From: CAWHPS01 sp963831235 | GTDB lineage: Bacteria > Fibrobacterota > OXYB2-FULL-49-7 > JAEUSG01 | DNA length: 64,000 nt | Direction of reading: 5' to 3' | Assembly (NCBI GenBank): GCA_963831235.1 | Contig: CAWHPS010000059.1 | Coordinates: 1 to 64,000, forward strand | Shown: in pieces, positions 44,547 to 55,995 of the stretch | Layout: the number at the start of each line of letters is the position of its first letter | Position numbering within the stretch: position 1 is the first letter of the stretch | Made by a program: the position numbers and the translations under genes | Notes under the pieces: generated by a model | The model's database searches: none | What the model was told of the DNA's origin: nothing | The model's input: only the letters and a program-made list of their open reading frames with translations

Positions 44547-47468
44547 TTATCTCATCAGCACCATCTTAAGCCGTTTGGCCGTAGCGCCGCTCCTGAACTC
44601 GCAGATGTAAATACCAGAAGCCAGTTTGCCGGCCTCCACCTGCATAGTATGCCTTCCAGCCGGCACCATGCCGCTTGACAGCTCCCTGACAAGCTTCCCC
44701 TGCATATTGTAAAGCGTCAGAGAGACAACGGCCTTTTGCGGCAGGTAATAGCTTATGCGGGCGGACGGATTAAAGGGATTGGGCGAAGCTTCAAGCGAAA
44801 GATTTTCCTGTGCGATTACAATCGGCTCATTTTCCGTTCCGCCGTCATACAGCGAGGCAATTTCCGAAGCTGAAAGAGCCCTGTCATAAACACGGATATC
44901 GTCAAGCTGACCGCTGAAGTACCTGCTGGAAGGGGCGCCTTGCCAACCGGTAACATCATCAAAACCCATCCTCCAGTAGCCGCTGTTAATCTCACCGCTC
45001 GTTACAGTTGTTTTGGCTCCAACCAGAGTACCATCAATATAAAGCGCCATTCCTGCACTCGAGAGCGTTGCCGCAGCATAATGCCAGGCATTGTCATTAC
45101 AGGCAAGTGTTGTGTTTATAGTCTGTACGCTGCCATTGTAACATCCGAAATAAACCTTCCCGTCATTGCTCATATACAAATGTCTGTCATAGTGTCCGCT
45201 TGTGCCGGTCTGCGCGTTGCCAAGACCAATCAGCTTGCCGCCTGTTGTCGAGGCGGTCCTGAACCAGAGCGAGAGCGTAAAAACATTCGGATTAGTTTGC
45301 AATAGAGAAGTTGACAGATAATCATTAACCCCGTCAAACGTCAGCGCGTTGCCGTATTTGCCCTGACCCCAAACAGGGGAACCCCGCAGTCTGGCGGTAT
45401 TTCCATGGCCCGTAGCATCAGAGGCGGAAAGACCTATGGTCTCATCAAGTTGCCAGTGATACAGGGAGGGTATCTGCAGGGAAAAGTCTGTATTGAAAAT
45501 ATTCATGGTATCAGGTATGGAGGCCTGATCCCGTATCCCTGCTACATTAATTGAATATGTTGTTCCCAGTGACAGCGACGAAACAGAAAGCATTACCGTC
45601 TTTTGGTCAGCCTGCCGGGTCGCAGCCGTCACCGAGACGCCGGGGGTGATAGTGTAATTGCCGATATTTTCCGATGAGGCCTGTTCCACCTTTTTGCTGA
45701 AAGTGATGCTAACCAAAACAGCCGACAGTGTCTGAATGGTGCTCACGTATGGCTTGACCGTGTCAAGAGCAGTGGTAGCGGATACATCGTTGCTGAAGTC
45801 AGGGCTGGTCAGGCCGCCGCCATTCATTGCCTTAACGCGATAGTGGAAGGTGGTGTTTTCCATACCGGTCTCATCCTGATACGTAAGGACATTGCCTGTT
45901 GTCGCGTATAATGTCGTTGGATTGGCGATAGTGCCGCGGTATATCTGATAATTGTTTATGCCTGATTCCGCATCAGTGGCTGCGTTCCAGGATAGGGTGA
46001 TGGTCTGCTGGTTTACTGACGGGCTGTTCATGGTAACAATAGCGGGCGGAGTGGAATCAGGCGCAAGGTTCCAGTTCCCGATTGGCATCAAAGCGTTGTG
46101 AGCCTTCAGCCAAAGATCAAGATAAGATTCGCTCATATTCCTGCCACCCATGATTTCCGCAAGTTTCCAGGGGGATTGGCCTCCAGCATCCCATTCACCG
46201 GGCGCATAATGCTGGCCGGTCGTGAACCGTGACTGCATCCAGGTCAGGGTATCGGCACGGATTTTAGCCCAGGTGGAAGCAGGGATACCTACTTTATCGC
46301 CTACACCGGGAAGTACCGAGGCGATTGCATCCATCTGAAAAAAACGTTCAACACAAAAATTACTCCAGTCCCATCCATTCGGATAATAGATTCCGGCTTT
46401 GCCGGGTATGTAAATGGTTCCTCCTGGTGCAGTCCACGGAGGAACCGTAAAAACATAATCCACAAAACATTTGTAAACAACATCAAAATTATGAATGCCG
46501 GCTTGCGACACGATCTGGCCGGCCAGAGACTGATAGTAAAGCGTATTGAGGCACAGTGCCATCGAACACATATAATCAGGATGCATGATATTATGGTTGT
46601 AAACATAACCCGCTTCCCGAGCGTTCCAGCCGGTTAACCACTCGCCCGGAAGTTTGCCATCCACCAATACATTACTGCTCAAATCGGATTCCCGCGCATA
46701 AGCGGAGAGCATCCACTGGCTTCCCCGTGTTTTCCACTGGACAATATTGGGATGATTGGGCATCATGGCCACTGCGAGGCTGATTACCATGGCATCCCAG
46801 GCGTTTTCTTCAGCTTTGGTGTCGTCCGTGCAATCGTTGCAGTACGGTGGATCGTAATTAAACCGGTTGGCTTCATTTTCCACCATTCGAGCCACTTGCG
46901 TTTTTGTGATTGAGTCAAGGTCCTGCCAGACAAGCCATGCGGCAAAACCCGTGCCGGCAGTCCATGGCGCATCCTGCCATCCGCCGCCCCAATATCCACC
47001 GTTACTTTTATGTGTGGAGGCCAGTGTTTTGATAAGCCTGGCCAGCATTACACGTGCGGAAGCCTCGCTCCTGCCTATCACGGCAGGATCATAAGCGCCG
47101 GTGGCAAGGATTATTCCAAGTATATCCGCTCCATCAGACGGGATTCGTTGAAGATCTTGGCCCCCGGGATCAGGTAACAAATCAAATGTTCCTGAAGCAT
47201 TTATGGGACAGCTATCCAGATATTGATTCAGAAAGTATTTTCCTGCATTCTGCATAAGCTTTTTCGTCTGCAGTGTCAAGCTGTCCAAAGTCGCCGGGCC
47301 ACTGAACCTAGCCCATTTGATGGGAACAACATCCGCGCCTGTGGCCGCGTTCAAGACCGCCGGAATGCCGATTATCAACGCAATGATAGCGGCATAAGAC
47401 AAGGTGCAAGTCAGTGTCAGGTATAGCACAAATAGAGATGCTTTTTTCATTTGCATTTGTTCTTTCAT
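44547..47468 (-). CDS. Secreted (alpha/alpha)-type enzyme-like protein with FN3, LamG and C-terminal sorting domain
   Basis: About 973 residues. The signal peptide is near MKKASLFVLYLTLTCTLSYA. A 440-residue helical domain follows with NGGYWGGGWQDAPWTAGTG, EENAWDAMVISLAVAMMPNH and WLTGWNAREAGYVYNHNIMH, a pattern of aromatic and acidic residues that suggests an (alpha/alpha) toroid as in lyases and glycosidases; I cannot name a family. Then come an FN3 domain (TITLSWNAATDAESGINNYQ), a second beta domain (KPYVSTIQTLSAVLVSITFS), LamG (WHYAAATLSSAGMALYIDG) and a sorting tail (EASPNPFNPSARISYYLPQK ... LKMVLMR). Its last 540 residues resemble those of the PL8 protein further right. Confidence 0.75.
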   Translation of the reverse strand: MKEQMQMKKASLFVLYLTLTCTLSYAAIIALIIGIPAVLNAATGADVVPIKWARFSGPATLDSLTLQTKKLMQNAGKYFLNQYLDSCPINASGTFDLLPDPGGQDLQRIPSDGADILGIILATGAYDPAVIGRSEASARVMLARLIKTLASTHKSNGGYWGGGWQDAPWTAGTGFAAWLVWQDLDSITKTQVARMVENEANRFNYDPPYCNDCTDDTKAEENAWDAMVISLAVAMMPNHPNIVQWKTRGSQWMLSAYARESDLSSNVLVDGKLPGEWLTGWNAREAGYVYNHNIMHPDYMCSMALCLNTLYYQSLAGQIVSQAGIHNFDVVYKCFVDYVFTVPPWTAPGGTIYIPGKAGIYYPNGWDWSNFCVERFFQMDAIASVLPGVGDKVGIPASTWAKIRADTLTWMQSRFTTGQHYAPGEWDAGGQSPWKLAEIMGGRNMSESYLDLWLKAHNALMPIGNWNLAPDSTPPAIVTMNSPSVNQQTITLSWNAATDAESGINNYQIYRGTIANPTTLYATTGNVLTYQDETGMENTTFHYRVKAMNGGGLTSPDFSNDVSATTALDTVKPYVSTIQTLSAVLVSITFSKKVEQASSENIGNYTITPGVSVTAATRQADQKTVMLSVSSLSLGTTYSINVAGIRDQASIPDTMNIFNTDFSLQIPSLYHWQLDETIGLSASDATGHGNTARLRGSPVWGQGKYGNALTFDGVNDYLSTSLLQTNPNVFTLSLWFRTASTTGGKLIGLGNAQTGTSGHYDRHLYMSNDGKVYFGCYNGSVQTINTTLACNDNAWHYAAATLSSAGMALYIDGTLVGAKTTVTSGEINSGYWRMGFDDVTGWQGAPSSRYFSGQLDDIRVYDRALSASEIASLYDGGTENEPIVIAQENLSLEASPNPFNPSARISYYLPQKAVVSLTLYNMQGKLVRELSSGMVPAGRHTMQVEAGKLASGIYICEFRSGATAKRLKMVLMR

Positions 47469-47497
47469 TCGTCCTCCCATATGTTAAAATGTTCTCG

Positions 47498-50038
47498 TCA
47501 TCGCATAAGCACCAGTTTAAGTTGTTTGGCCGTGGCACCACTCTTGAACTTGCAGATGTAAATACCGGAAGAGAGATTGCCGGCATCCACCTGAACCGTA
47601 TGCCTTCCCTCTGATACCATGCCGCTAACCAGTTCTCTGACAAGCTTCCCCTGCAGATTGTAAAGTGCCAGTGAAACAACAGCCTTTTGCGGCAGGCAAT
47701 AGCTTATGCACGCAGACGGATTAAAAGGGTTTGGCGAAGCTTCAAGCGCAAGATATTCCGGTGTGATGACAGCCGGTGCATTTACATTTGTGCCGTCATA
47801 GAACAATGCGATCTCCGAAGCTGAAAGAGCCTTGTCATAAACACGGATGTCGTCAAGCTGACCGCTGAAGTAATTGCTGGAAGGGGCGCTTGGCCAGCCG
47901 GTAAGGTCGTCAAAACCCATCCTCCAATAACCGCTGTAATTCTCCCCACTGGTAACACCCGTATTGGATGCAGTCAGGACTCCGTCAATATAAAGCTCCA
48001 TTCCTGCACCTGAAAGCGTGGCTGCCGCATTATGCCAGGCACCATTGTTACAGGCAATCGCAGTGCTCAATGTCTGCACGCCGCCATTATAGCAGCCGAA
48101 ATAAATCTTTCCTGCGTTGTTCATATACAAATGCCTGTCATAGTGTCCGCTTGTGCCGGTCTGCGCGTCACCGAGACCAATCAGCTTGCCGCCTGTTGTC
48201 GAGGTAGTCTTGAACCAGAGCGAGAGCGTAAAGACATTCGGATTCGATTTGCAATAGAGAGGTTGACAGATAATCATCCATCCCGTCAAACGTCAGCGAG
48301 TTGCCGATATTTCCCCGGACCCCATACCGGAGCGCCATGCAGCGTGGCGGTATTTCCATTGCATGTGCCGCCAGAAGCGGTTTGACCGCCCTTCTCGTCC
48401 AAAGACCAGTAATACAGGGAAGGTGAGGGCGGGGAAAAGGATACAACACAGCTATCCGTAAACCCGGTTACAGTTGAATTGCAAATAATCGTTACCCTGT
48501 CGGTATCGTTCCCTGTTGTGATTTCTCCCTCCGCATCCACTGTCAACAAGCCTGCCGGAATGCTGCTCCAGATTAATCCCGCTGCCGGATGTGTTTTGCG
48601 CCCCCCGTCTTCAAAGATTGTGAAAACCTGCAATCCGGCAGTACAGTTATTGTACACAACCAATGAATCAGGTTCAATCCGCAGACCAATAACCGGCAGT
48701 GGAGAAAGGTAAGCGGCCACTCGATGCGTATCAATCAACGTATTGGTTATATCCATATTCAACAGCGTTTCCGGAGAAAAGCCTATTCCTGACAGTACCA
48801 GTTTATATATCGACGGCTTAAGATAAAGCAGATTACAACCATTACCATCAGAAGAAACCTGCCGAACCAGCGTATCGTTCCGAAGAACCCTGATGTTAAT
48901 TCCTTCCAGCACGGAGCTGTCCACGGAGTTGAAAACCTTAACCTGTAATTTCTGAAAAGCCAAATCAGCAATATTGATATCCGTAACCCACATTTCGCTT
49001 CCGGCCATCAGAAATCCTCCAACCGCATAGGCCGCCGTTTGACCGGCACTCACATCTCCAGGCTGATCGTTCTCACCCTGCACATATCCCAGCATGCCGT
49101 TTGCGTCCACTTTGCCAACCAAACCCTCCCATGCCTTTTTCACCACCGGAAGGTAAGTTTCGGTGTCCAAAACCCCGTTGTTAATGCCCCAGGCCATGGC
49201 ATAACAGAAAAAAGCTGAACCGCTCGTTTCCGGCGTTGGGTATTGGGCGGAATCCAAAAGACTGGTGCGCCACAGGCCGTCGCTTCCCTGCTGTGCTGCC
49301 AGTGCCGCGCACATTTCCCGCAACAATTGAACGTATTTGGGACGGTCAGGGTAATCGGCCGGCATGTATTGCAGAACACGAACCGTACCTGCCACAACCC
49401 AGCCGTTGCCGCGCGACCAGAAAACCTTTTTCCCGCTTGCCGTGGTTTTGGCGACGGGTAGAAGAATCTACCATCGCGATAGAAAAGATGATCCGTGGTG
49501 TCATATAGGCCGCCATGGGTAAACCACCACAATGGGTTAATCTTATCGAAAGCCGTGCCCCATCCCATGATGGGGCAATACGGGCATGCATGGGCGGAGC
49601 CATGAAAAGGGCATCACACCACCCCCAACGCACCGTCCGGTGTATTTTCCATCTGGGTCTGCACGTTTATCATGTCTGCGATCTTGTACTGGTTGGCGGC
49701 GCTGGAATCGAGGAGAAACAGTTCAGCGTAGGTCTGTCCGCAGGCGAGATCATCTGCACCCAAGCTGTCACCTCCCAGATCCAGTTGTGCGACTGCCCCC
49801 AGGATTCAGCCAGGTTAAGATATGCCGTGTCCTGGCTCACCTTGTAGGCAGCCATGATGCCCGCGTAATAGGTTGCATCAAACCAGCTATTTGAGGAATA
49901 ATGGTGGTGATCCGCGACCTTCTTCATTATTTTGAGTATCTCGCTCCGGTCATAAATAGTGGCGCCTGACAAGGTGCAGGCAAGGGTCAGGCATAAAACA
50001 AAGAAAATTACTTTTTCCATACATGTTTTTGCTTTCAT
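47498..50038 (-). CDS. GH105/GH88-like unsaturated uronyl hydrolase with LamG and sorting domain, frameshifted
   Basis: Removes the unsaturated uronic acid left by polysaccharide lyases. The signal peptide is MEKVIFFVLCLTLACTLSGA. The (alpha/alpha)6 catalytic part shows DDLACGQTYAELFLLDSS, MGWGTAFDKINPLWWFTHGG, then WVVAGTVRVLQYMPADYP, DGLWRTSLLD and ETSGSAFFCYAMAWGINNG, the GH105 pattern. A beta region, LamG (WHNAAATLSGAGMELYIDG) and a sorting tail (ASPNPFNPSACISYCLPQK) follow. Frames change near 49,770, 49,450 and 48,290. The total of 847 codons is a multiple of three, so the errors cancel out. The likely substrate is the product of the neighbouring PL8 enzyme. Confidence 0.8.
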
Positions 50039-50065
50039 TCTGTTCTCCTGGTTAAAATTGTTATG

Positions 50066-53000
50066 TCACCTCATAAGCACAAGCTTAAGCCGTTTGGCCA
50101 TAGCGCCGCTCCTGAATTCACAGATATAAACTCCTGAAGACAGGCCGCCGGTCTCCACCTGCACCGTATGTCTTCCAGCCGATACCATGCCGCTAACCAG
50201 TTCCCTGACAAGCTTCCCCTGCAGATTGTAAAGTGTCAACGTAACGAGCGGATTTCTGCGGCAGGTAGTAGTTTATGCGAACGGACGGATTGATAGGGTT
50301 TGGCGAAGCTTCAAGCACAAGGTTTTCCGGTGTGATGATAACCGGCTCATTCTCCGTTCCGTTGTCATAGAGCAAGGCGATATCCGAAGCTGAAAGAACC
50401 TTGTCATAAACACGGATGTCGTCAAGCTGACCATTGAAGAAATTGCTGGAAGGGGCACTGGGCCAACCAGTAACGTCGTCAAACCCCATCCTCCAATAGC
50501 CGCTGTAATTCTCCCCGCTGGTAACACTCGTATTGGATGCAATCAGAGCGCCGTCTATATAAAGCATTATGCCCGCGCCAGAAAGCGTGACCGCCGCATA
50601 ATGCCAGGCATTGTCATTACAGGCAATAGTTGTGTTTATCGTCTGTACACTGCCATTATAGCAGCCGAAATAAACCTTCCCGTCATTGCTCATATACAAA
50701 TGCCTGTCATAATGTCCGCTTGTGCCGGTCTGCGCGTCGCCAAAACCAATCAGCTTGCCGCCTGTTGTCGAAGTGGTCTTGAACCAGAGAGACAGCGTAA
50801 AAACATTCGGATTAGTTTGCAATAAAGAAGTTGACAGATAATCATCCACCCCGTCAAATGTCAGTGCGTTTCCGTATTTACCCGCACTCCATGCTGGAGC
50901 GCCCGACAATGTGGCTGTATTTCCATGACCTGTGGCATCTGAAGCGGTTAGGCCGATGGCTTCGTCCAACTGCCAATGATACAAGGCGGGTACCTGCGGA
51001 GTAAAGGAAATATTCAAAGCATTCATGGTATTGGGTATGGAAGCCTGATCGCGTATCCCGGAGACATCGAGGAAATACGTTGTTCCGGTTATCACTGGCG
51101 AAACGGAAAGCACTACGGTTTTCTGGTCAGCCTGCAGTGTCGCAGCCGAAACCTGGATACCCTGGTCAATGGCATAATTGCCAATATTTTCAGCCGAGGC
51201 CTGTTCAATTTTCTTACTGAAAGTGATCCGTACAGAGGCCGGCGAAGCCTGGATAGCGGTCACGCACGGTCTGACAGTGTCGCGAGCCGTTGTGGCGGAT
51301 ACGTCATTACTGAAGGCAATGCTTGACAGGTAAACACCGTTTATTGCCTTGATGCGGTAATGGAAAGTGGTGTTCTCCATGCCGGTCTCATCCTGATACG
51401 TAAGGACATTGCCTACGGTCGCGACCAATTCCGTGGGATTCTCTGTGGCGCCGCGGTAAATCTGATAACTTTCGATCCCGCTCTCGGCGTCAGCGGCAGC
51501 ATTCCAGGATAAAGTGATGGTCTGGTCGTTAACAACCACGCTGTTCACAATCACGTTCGTGGGCGGCGTGGAGTCCATCACAGTAACAACCGGCGAGACG
51601 CTGGTTTTGGTGACGCTCTTGCCGGCATCACCGCCGCCTGGAAGTGAAAAGACCATCAGTTCCTTTCCTCCATTGATAAATAGAAGGTTTACATTTACGG
51701 TCAATGCCGTATTAACCGGATTGCACACGCTCACCCGATAGTTCGGGTCTGATTCATCAATCAGCACAATGCAAGGCTGGTCAACCTCGACCGCAAGTCC
51801 GAGACGCACAATCATCCTGCCGGCCTTGTAGAAAACAATACCGGTGACGCCGAGACTGTCGTGGCGCACAGCCTGTATGTCAGTCGTATTGGAAAGCGTA
51901 TGTACCGGTATGCGCTGCGCGTATTCCTGAATATCCGTTTTGCTCTTTCCAGGAACCACGATGTATTCATAGACTGCATTGGCGGGACTTAGACCGTAAT
52001 CTATCCACAAACTGAAGACATCACCGGAAACAACGTCATTGGTGTAATTCGCGTTGATGGAATACCATGACCCGCTTTGGGTTTCATTCTTCAGCGTTAC
52101 CGGTGTCGGATTGGGAAAAACATAGCCTACGCTGTCATGAAACACCCATCGGGTATTATCAAGTTTGCGCATACCACGGGCAATCACGGCGCCTGTACCG
52201 GAATCATTTGCAGTCCACACCGAACCGGTAAGCCAGCATTGGTTGATGGATGTATACATGGGAACAGACAGCCATCCACTCCCGCCGTTAACGGAAAACC
52301 CTGTGCCCAAAGCAACAACCTCATTACCAAAGCAAAACCAGGCTTTACAGCCGGAAATCTCGAATTGGTTGACTTTGAAGCCGACTGCTCCATGTTTACC
52401 ATCGCTCACCCCGCCAACAAAAGGATCACGTGGAGTGAATGACCAGGAATGTCCCTGAAGGCATGTTACACCCGGAAGATGACACCAGTCCCATACCGGG
52501 TAGATGCCAAAATATTCGTCACCCCTCCGCAGTATGGTTGTGGCGCCAAAAGGAAGGTAATTACCTTTTAGATTCTCACTATTCATGAATTCCGTGCCAG
52601 AAGTACGGTTAGACCACGCCCGGATGGAAAAGAAAAAGTTTTTTGCGCGAAGCACATGATAGTCTGACCGCCAGAAATGCTTGTCGCCAGTCAGCGCAGA
52701 GTCGTTTATCCCGTTGACGTGGTCAACAAAGGCCTGCAGTTCCGCATGACGCCCACTATGGATTTTAGGCAGGTTGTCCATAAGCCCCTGACGGTTGCTT
52801 AATTTTCCCCAGCCCGGCCGGGAAATCTCTCTCCCACTGCAAGCGAAATCAAAATAATTGCGCCGTATCATCCACTGGCTTCCGTCCAGAATAAGGCCTG
52901 TAAGTATATTCATTTTGCCTGTATCAAAAGCAAAAGATAGCCCCTGTGCCATCAAAGCCCAGGATGTGATGTCATCCATGAAACCCCATCCGTACCCTCC

Positions 53001-53684
53001 GTTATACAATAAAGTACCATGCTGGAAAAAACTGAAATCAGGCTGTATGCCGTCATCAGGGGTTGTGATTATCCGGAGCTCGTTTTGGATGGCATCAAGA
53101 CCCCAATTGATGTCACTGAGCGATTCCCGCAGGCAACCCCGCCATACCGTCTCGGATGCGATCCAAACAAGATTCTGTCCAGTCCCTCCCGGGTTGTTCA
53201 GGAAGTTTGATCCCCTTTGAACCCGCGCTGAATCCAGATCCTTTTCCATAAGAATCAAAATCGGACCCAGAGACATCTGCTGGCCAATATCGTTGTACCA
53301 CCAGTTGTCACTGTAGATGACAGCATCATTTATATACCAGTAGTCCAATCCTCTAATAATGCCTCCTAACATGGCAGTGTCCCGGGAAGATGGGTTGGAG
53401 ACAAGGTTGAAGGCAATGGCCATTGACAATAGACGGTTTAAATGCTGTCCCGGTGCCCATATCGATCCACCACGGTCTGCATAATTAATATCAGGCCAAC
53501 TGCCGTCAACCCGTTGGAGTGATAAAAAGCCGGCAGCGCCGCCCGCACCACCCTTTAGATAAAAGGCCGCGAGTCGGTCTTGCAGGGTATCAATGTCATT
53601 GGCAAAAGAGGCCATGGCAAAGAACATAATGACGAAGAAACCAGGAACAATCAACCGATGGATTTGATTAAAGCGCATAGGCAA
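50066..53684 (-). CDS. Polysaccharide lyase family 8-like protein with FN3, LamG and sorting domain
   Basis: Predicted secreted lyase that cleaves uronic-acid-containing chains (hyaluronan, chondroitin or xanthan type) by beta-elimination. The signal peptide is LIVPGFFVIMFFAMASFA. The helical N-domain has SDNWWYNDIGQQMSLGPI and QPDFSFFQHGTLLYNGGYGW, where PL8 enzymes carry their catalytic Asn, His and Tyr. The C-terminal beta-sandwich has RGDEYFGIYPVWDWCHLPGV. FN3 (TITLSWNAAADAESGIESYQ), a second beta domain and LamG follow. One extra base near 50246-50250 breaks the frame in the tail; repaired, it ends VYICEFRSG...LKLVLMR at 50066. About 1,205 residues. Confidence 0.85.
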
Positions 53685-53710
53685 TCTCCTTTATAATGAT
53701 TTTAGCAGGT

Positions 53711-54724
53711 TTATCGTGAAAGCATCACCTTCTTTGACAAAACGGTCTTTCCTGTTTCAGCCCTGATGATATAAACTCCCGCAGGAAGACCGGAAGCATC
53801 CCAGGAATAATTTCCTTTGATGGTTTTTAAATCAGACACCTGTTTTCCGGAAAGGTTGAATATGGAAATGCCGGCTGACAATCCGGTTGTGGTAATCGAG
53901 ATCGTGGTTTTCAAGCTGAAAGGATTTGGTGAACATACAAGCTCAGGACTATTGTGACCAGGACCTGACTCCTCATTGTACGTTCCACCCGGCACGGCAG
54001 CCGTCAGCCAGGACACTACATTCTCCGCAAACCGGTTGTTATCCGTGGTATTGATATACTCGTTGTACCAGATGGGATCTCCAAATGCGAGTATCCTTCC
54101 GGCGCCAAAATGTGTAGAGGCGGCCAGTACCTCATTGTCCATAGTAAACTCAGCCTGAGCCGAATCTGACAATGTAAAGGTACAGACCCCGACCCAGTGG
54201 ATCGCGGCGCAGCCCTCAAAAAACGGATGTGACGGCAGGTCCGTGATGTCGTAGCTGGCAGAAGCCTGGTCCGCGTTGAAATGGATGCCGAAGCGGTCGG
54301 AGAGACCATTCAGGTGCGTGATTTCGCAGTTGCCTGCGTCATTGGCCAACAGGAGAAGCACTCCTCCGTCCTTTACCCAACCTTCAATCGCGTCCGCCTC
54401 TGTGGGAGTGATGTAATCAGGGCTTGCTGTTTCATCCGGTGTGTCAGGGTCAACAATGATTAGTACTGAAACCGTAGCAAGCACATCGGCTGTCAGCGCC
54501 TGCCGCAAGGTAACGGTGTCGTTGCCCATTCCCTGTATCAGTGTCCCGAAATCGCAGTAGCTTCCCCAGTCGCAGGAGGCAAGTGCCCACTGATAATGGT
54601 TCGGGCTGCCGGACTCGTTGTTATGCCATCCGTCCAGGGCAAAGAGGGGACGGTCACCCGCATATAATGTAAAGACGATGGACAAACCAAGCAGAAAAAG
54701 GAATACTTTTTGTCGAAAGGACAT
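53711..54724 (-). CDS. Secreted DUF4350-like protein with sorting domain
   Basis: 337 residues. The signal peptide is MSFRQKVFLFLLGLSIVFTL. The middle resembles the DUF4350/GATase-like fold that is also found fused to GH105 enzymes: VLIIVDPDTPDETASPDYIT, WVKDGGVLLLLANDAGNCE and GRILAFGDPIWYNEY. The C-terminus SPNPFSLKTTISITTTG and LPAGVYIIRAETGKTVLSKK is a sorting domain of the type used by type IX secretion. It is the first gene downstream of the regulator and the start of the locus. Role unknown. Confidence 0.7.
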   Translation of the reverse strand: MSFRQKVFLFLLGLSIVFTLYAGDRPLFALDGWHNNESGSPNHYQWALASCDWGSYCDFGTLIQGMGNDTVTLRQALTADVLATVSVLIIVDPDTPDETASPDYITPTEADAIEGWVKDGGVLLLLANDAGNCEITHLNGLSDRFGIHFNADQASASYDITDLPSHPFFEGCAAIHWVGVCTFTLSDSAQAEFTMDNEVLAASTHFGAGRILAFGDPIWYNEYINTTDNNRFAENVVSWLTAAVPGGTYNEESGPGHNSPELVCSPNPFSLKTTISITTTGLSAGISIFNLSGKQVSDLKTIKGNYSWDASGLPAGVYIIRAETGKTVLSKKVMLSR

Positions 54725-54779
54725 GGTATGGCTCCTTTCAGAATATTTTTTAATAAAAAATCCAGGCTATGCTTGACTT

Positions 54780-55814
54780 TCAATTAACCAGCAACACATC
54801 CGGTGTCAGGTAACGCTGCAACGGTTTTCCATTTGACGGCCATTTCCCTTGAAGAACCAGGCGCGCTGCTTCCTGCCCAATCCTTTCCGTCAACTTTGCC
54901 GTACACAGAATGGGGAAAGGATATTGGCCTGATTGTAACTCATCCATTGAGGCGACTTGGACGTCTTTTCCGGATTCAAGCCCCGCCTCATGGATGGCTT
55001 TCATGGCAAGGGGTATGGACGCAAGGAAAAGCACAAGCGCATCAGGTTTTTCAGGTCCGGAAAAGAGGGAGCGAAGGTAATCCGCCTCATTGTGCCGGGG
55101 AAAAAAGCCGGCCCATTCTTTACGGAAAGCAAGCCCCTGTTCCAAAAGCCCTTCGAGAAATCCCGCGTACCGCTCTTCAGGGGTTTTGAAGCGGCTTTCA
55201 GTTTTACTGACCCATGCCAGCCTATGGCATCCTTTTGCCTTGAGCGCGGCCACAATGGCCCTTCCTGCTGCCCGGTGATCTATATTAATGAAGGACGATT
55301 CAGGCGGGTCACGGTATAGTACAAGGTGCGGGATATTGGCTGCCCTGAGTTCTTCCATGAAGAAGGCATGGTATGAATCCGGCATAATCAAGACAATAAA
55401 TTTGTGAGACATGCACTCCTCTCGTTTTGAGGGGATACGGATGTCGTATCCAGAAAAGTGGTTCACCTTTGTTTCAATGCCAATGTTCCTAAGAAATCCC
55501 TGTTCAATCTCGGTTGACCAGGGATATTCGGGGAAACAATTAATTATCGCAATGGCGTCAATTTCTGCTCTGTTCTTTTGTGGGGGCACATAAGTACCTT
55601 TTCCCTGTTCCGCAACCAGGATTTTTTCGTTTATAAGGTTCTTCATAACATGATCAACCGTGGCACGCGAACAGTTGAAAGTACTCGCCAGCTTAAACCG
55701 GGTAGGGAGATTGTATCCTGGCTTCAACTGTCCGTTTCGAATTTCTTCTAGAATCCATTCCGTAAGTCTTTCCCGTTTACCAACAGTTTCTTCTTGATTC
55801 AAAGTTTTTTCCAT
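54780..55814 (-). CDS. GntR-HTH / LacI-sensor transcription regulator
   Basis: 344 residues. The N-terminal winged HTH of GntR type (LTEWILEEIRNGQLKPGYNL, then LASTFNCSRATVDHVMKNL) is followed by a periplasmic-binding-protein-like sugar sensor as in LacI/AraR (FINIDHRAAGRAIVAALKAK, PDALVLFLASIPLAMKAIHE). It should repress or activate the secreted-enzyme genes immediately downstream in response to a sugar, plausibly a uronic-acid product. The binding site may be the ACTTGT palindrome in its own upstream region. Confidence 0.85.
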   Translation of the reverse strand: MEKTLNQEETVGKRERLTEWILEEIRNGQLKPGYNLPTRFKLASTFNCSRATVDHVMKNLINEKILVAEQGKGTYVPPQKNRAEIDAIAIINCFPEYPWSTEIEQGFLRNIGIETKVNHFSGYDIRIPSKREECMSHKFIVLIMPDSYHAFFMEELRAANIPHLVLYRDPPESSFINIDHRAAGRAIVAALKAKGCHRLAWVSKTESRFKTPEERYAGFLEGLLEQGLAFRKEWAGFFPRHNEADYLRSLFSGPEKPDALVLFLASIPLAMKAIHEAGLESGKDVQVASMDELQSGQYPFPILCTAKLTERIGQEAARLVLQGKWPSNGKPLQRYLTPDVLLVN

Positions 55815-55837
55815 ATTCGCCTTAATCGTTTATATAT

Positions 55838-55918
55838 GACTACTTGTATAGTAATATAGATTAATTATTGGTTAATTGCAATAATAAATTGTATTGTTGT
55901 AGCTTTAACAACAAGTAG
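55838..55918. promoter_or_regulatory. Candidate operator: inverted ACTTGT sites
   Basis: CTACTTGT at 55840-55847, within TGACTACTTGTATAGT, and its inverse ACAAGTAG at 55911-55918. ACTTGT/ACAAGT half sites are typical of GntR/AraR-like repressors with LacI sensors. The location is directly upstream of the regulator gene. The spacing of about 63 bases could allow loop formation; this is inference. Confidence 0.35.
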
Positions 55919-55995
55919 CATTAAAAAGAAGATTTTGGTCGCCTGGATTTGAAGATGAGCCGTTTTTTTTTAATTGACTAATCGGAGGGTATGTT

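Noticed and set aside
44547..51000. Reading the three LamG regions as an insertion sequence or phage repeat
   Set aside because: They are in-frame protein domains at gene ends, without terminal inverted repeats or target duplications.
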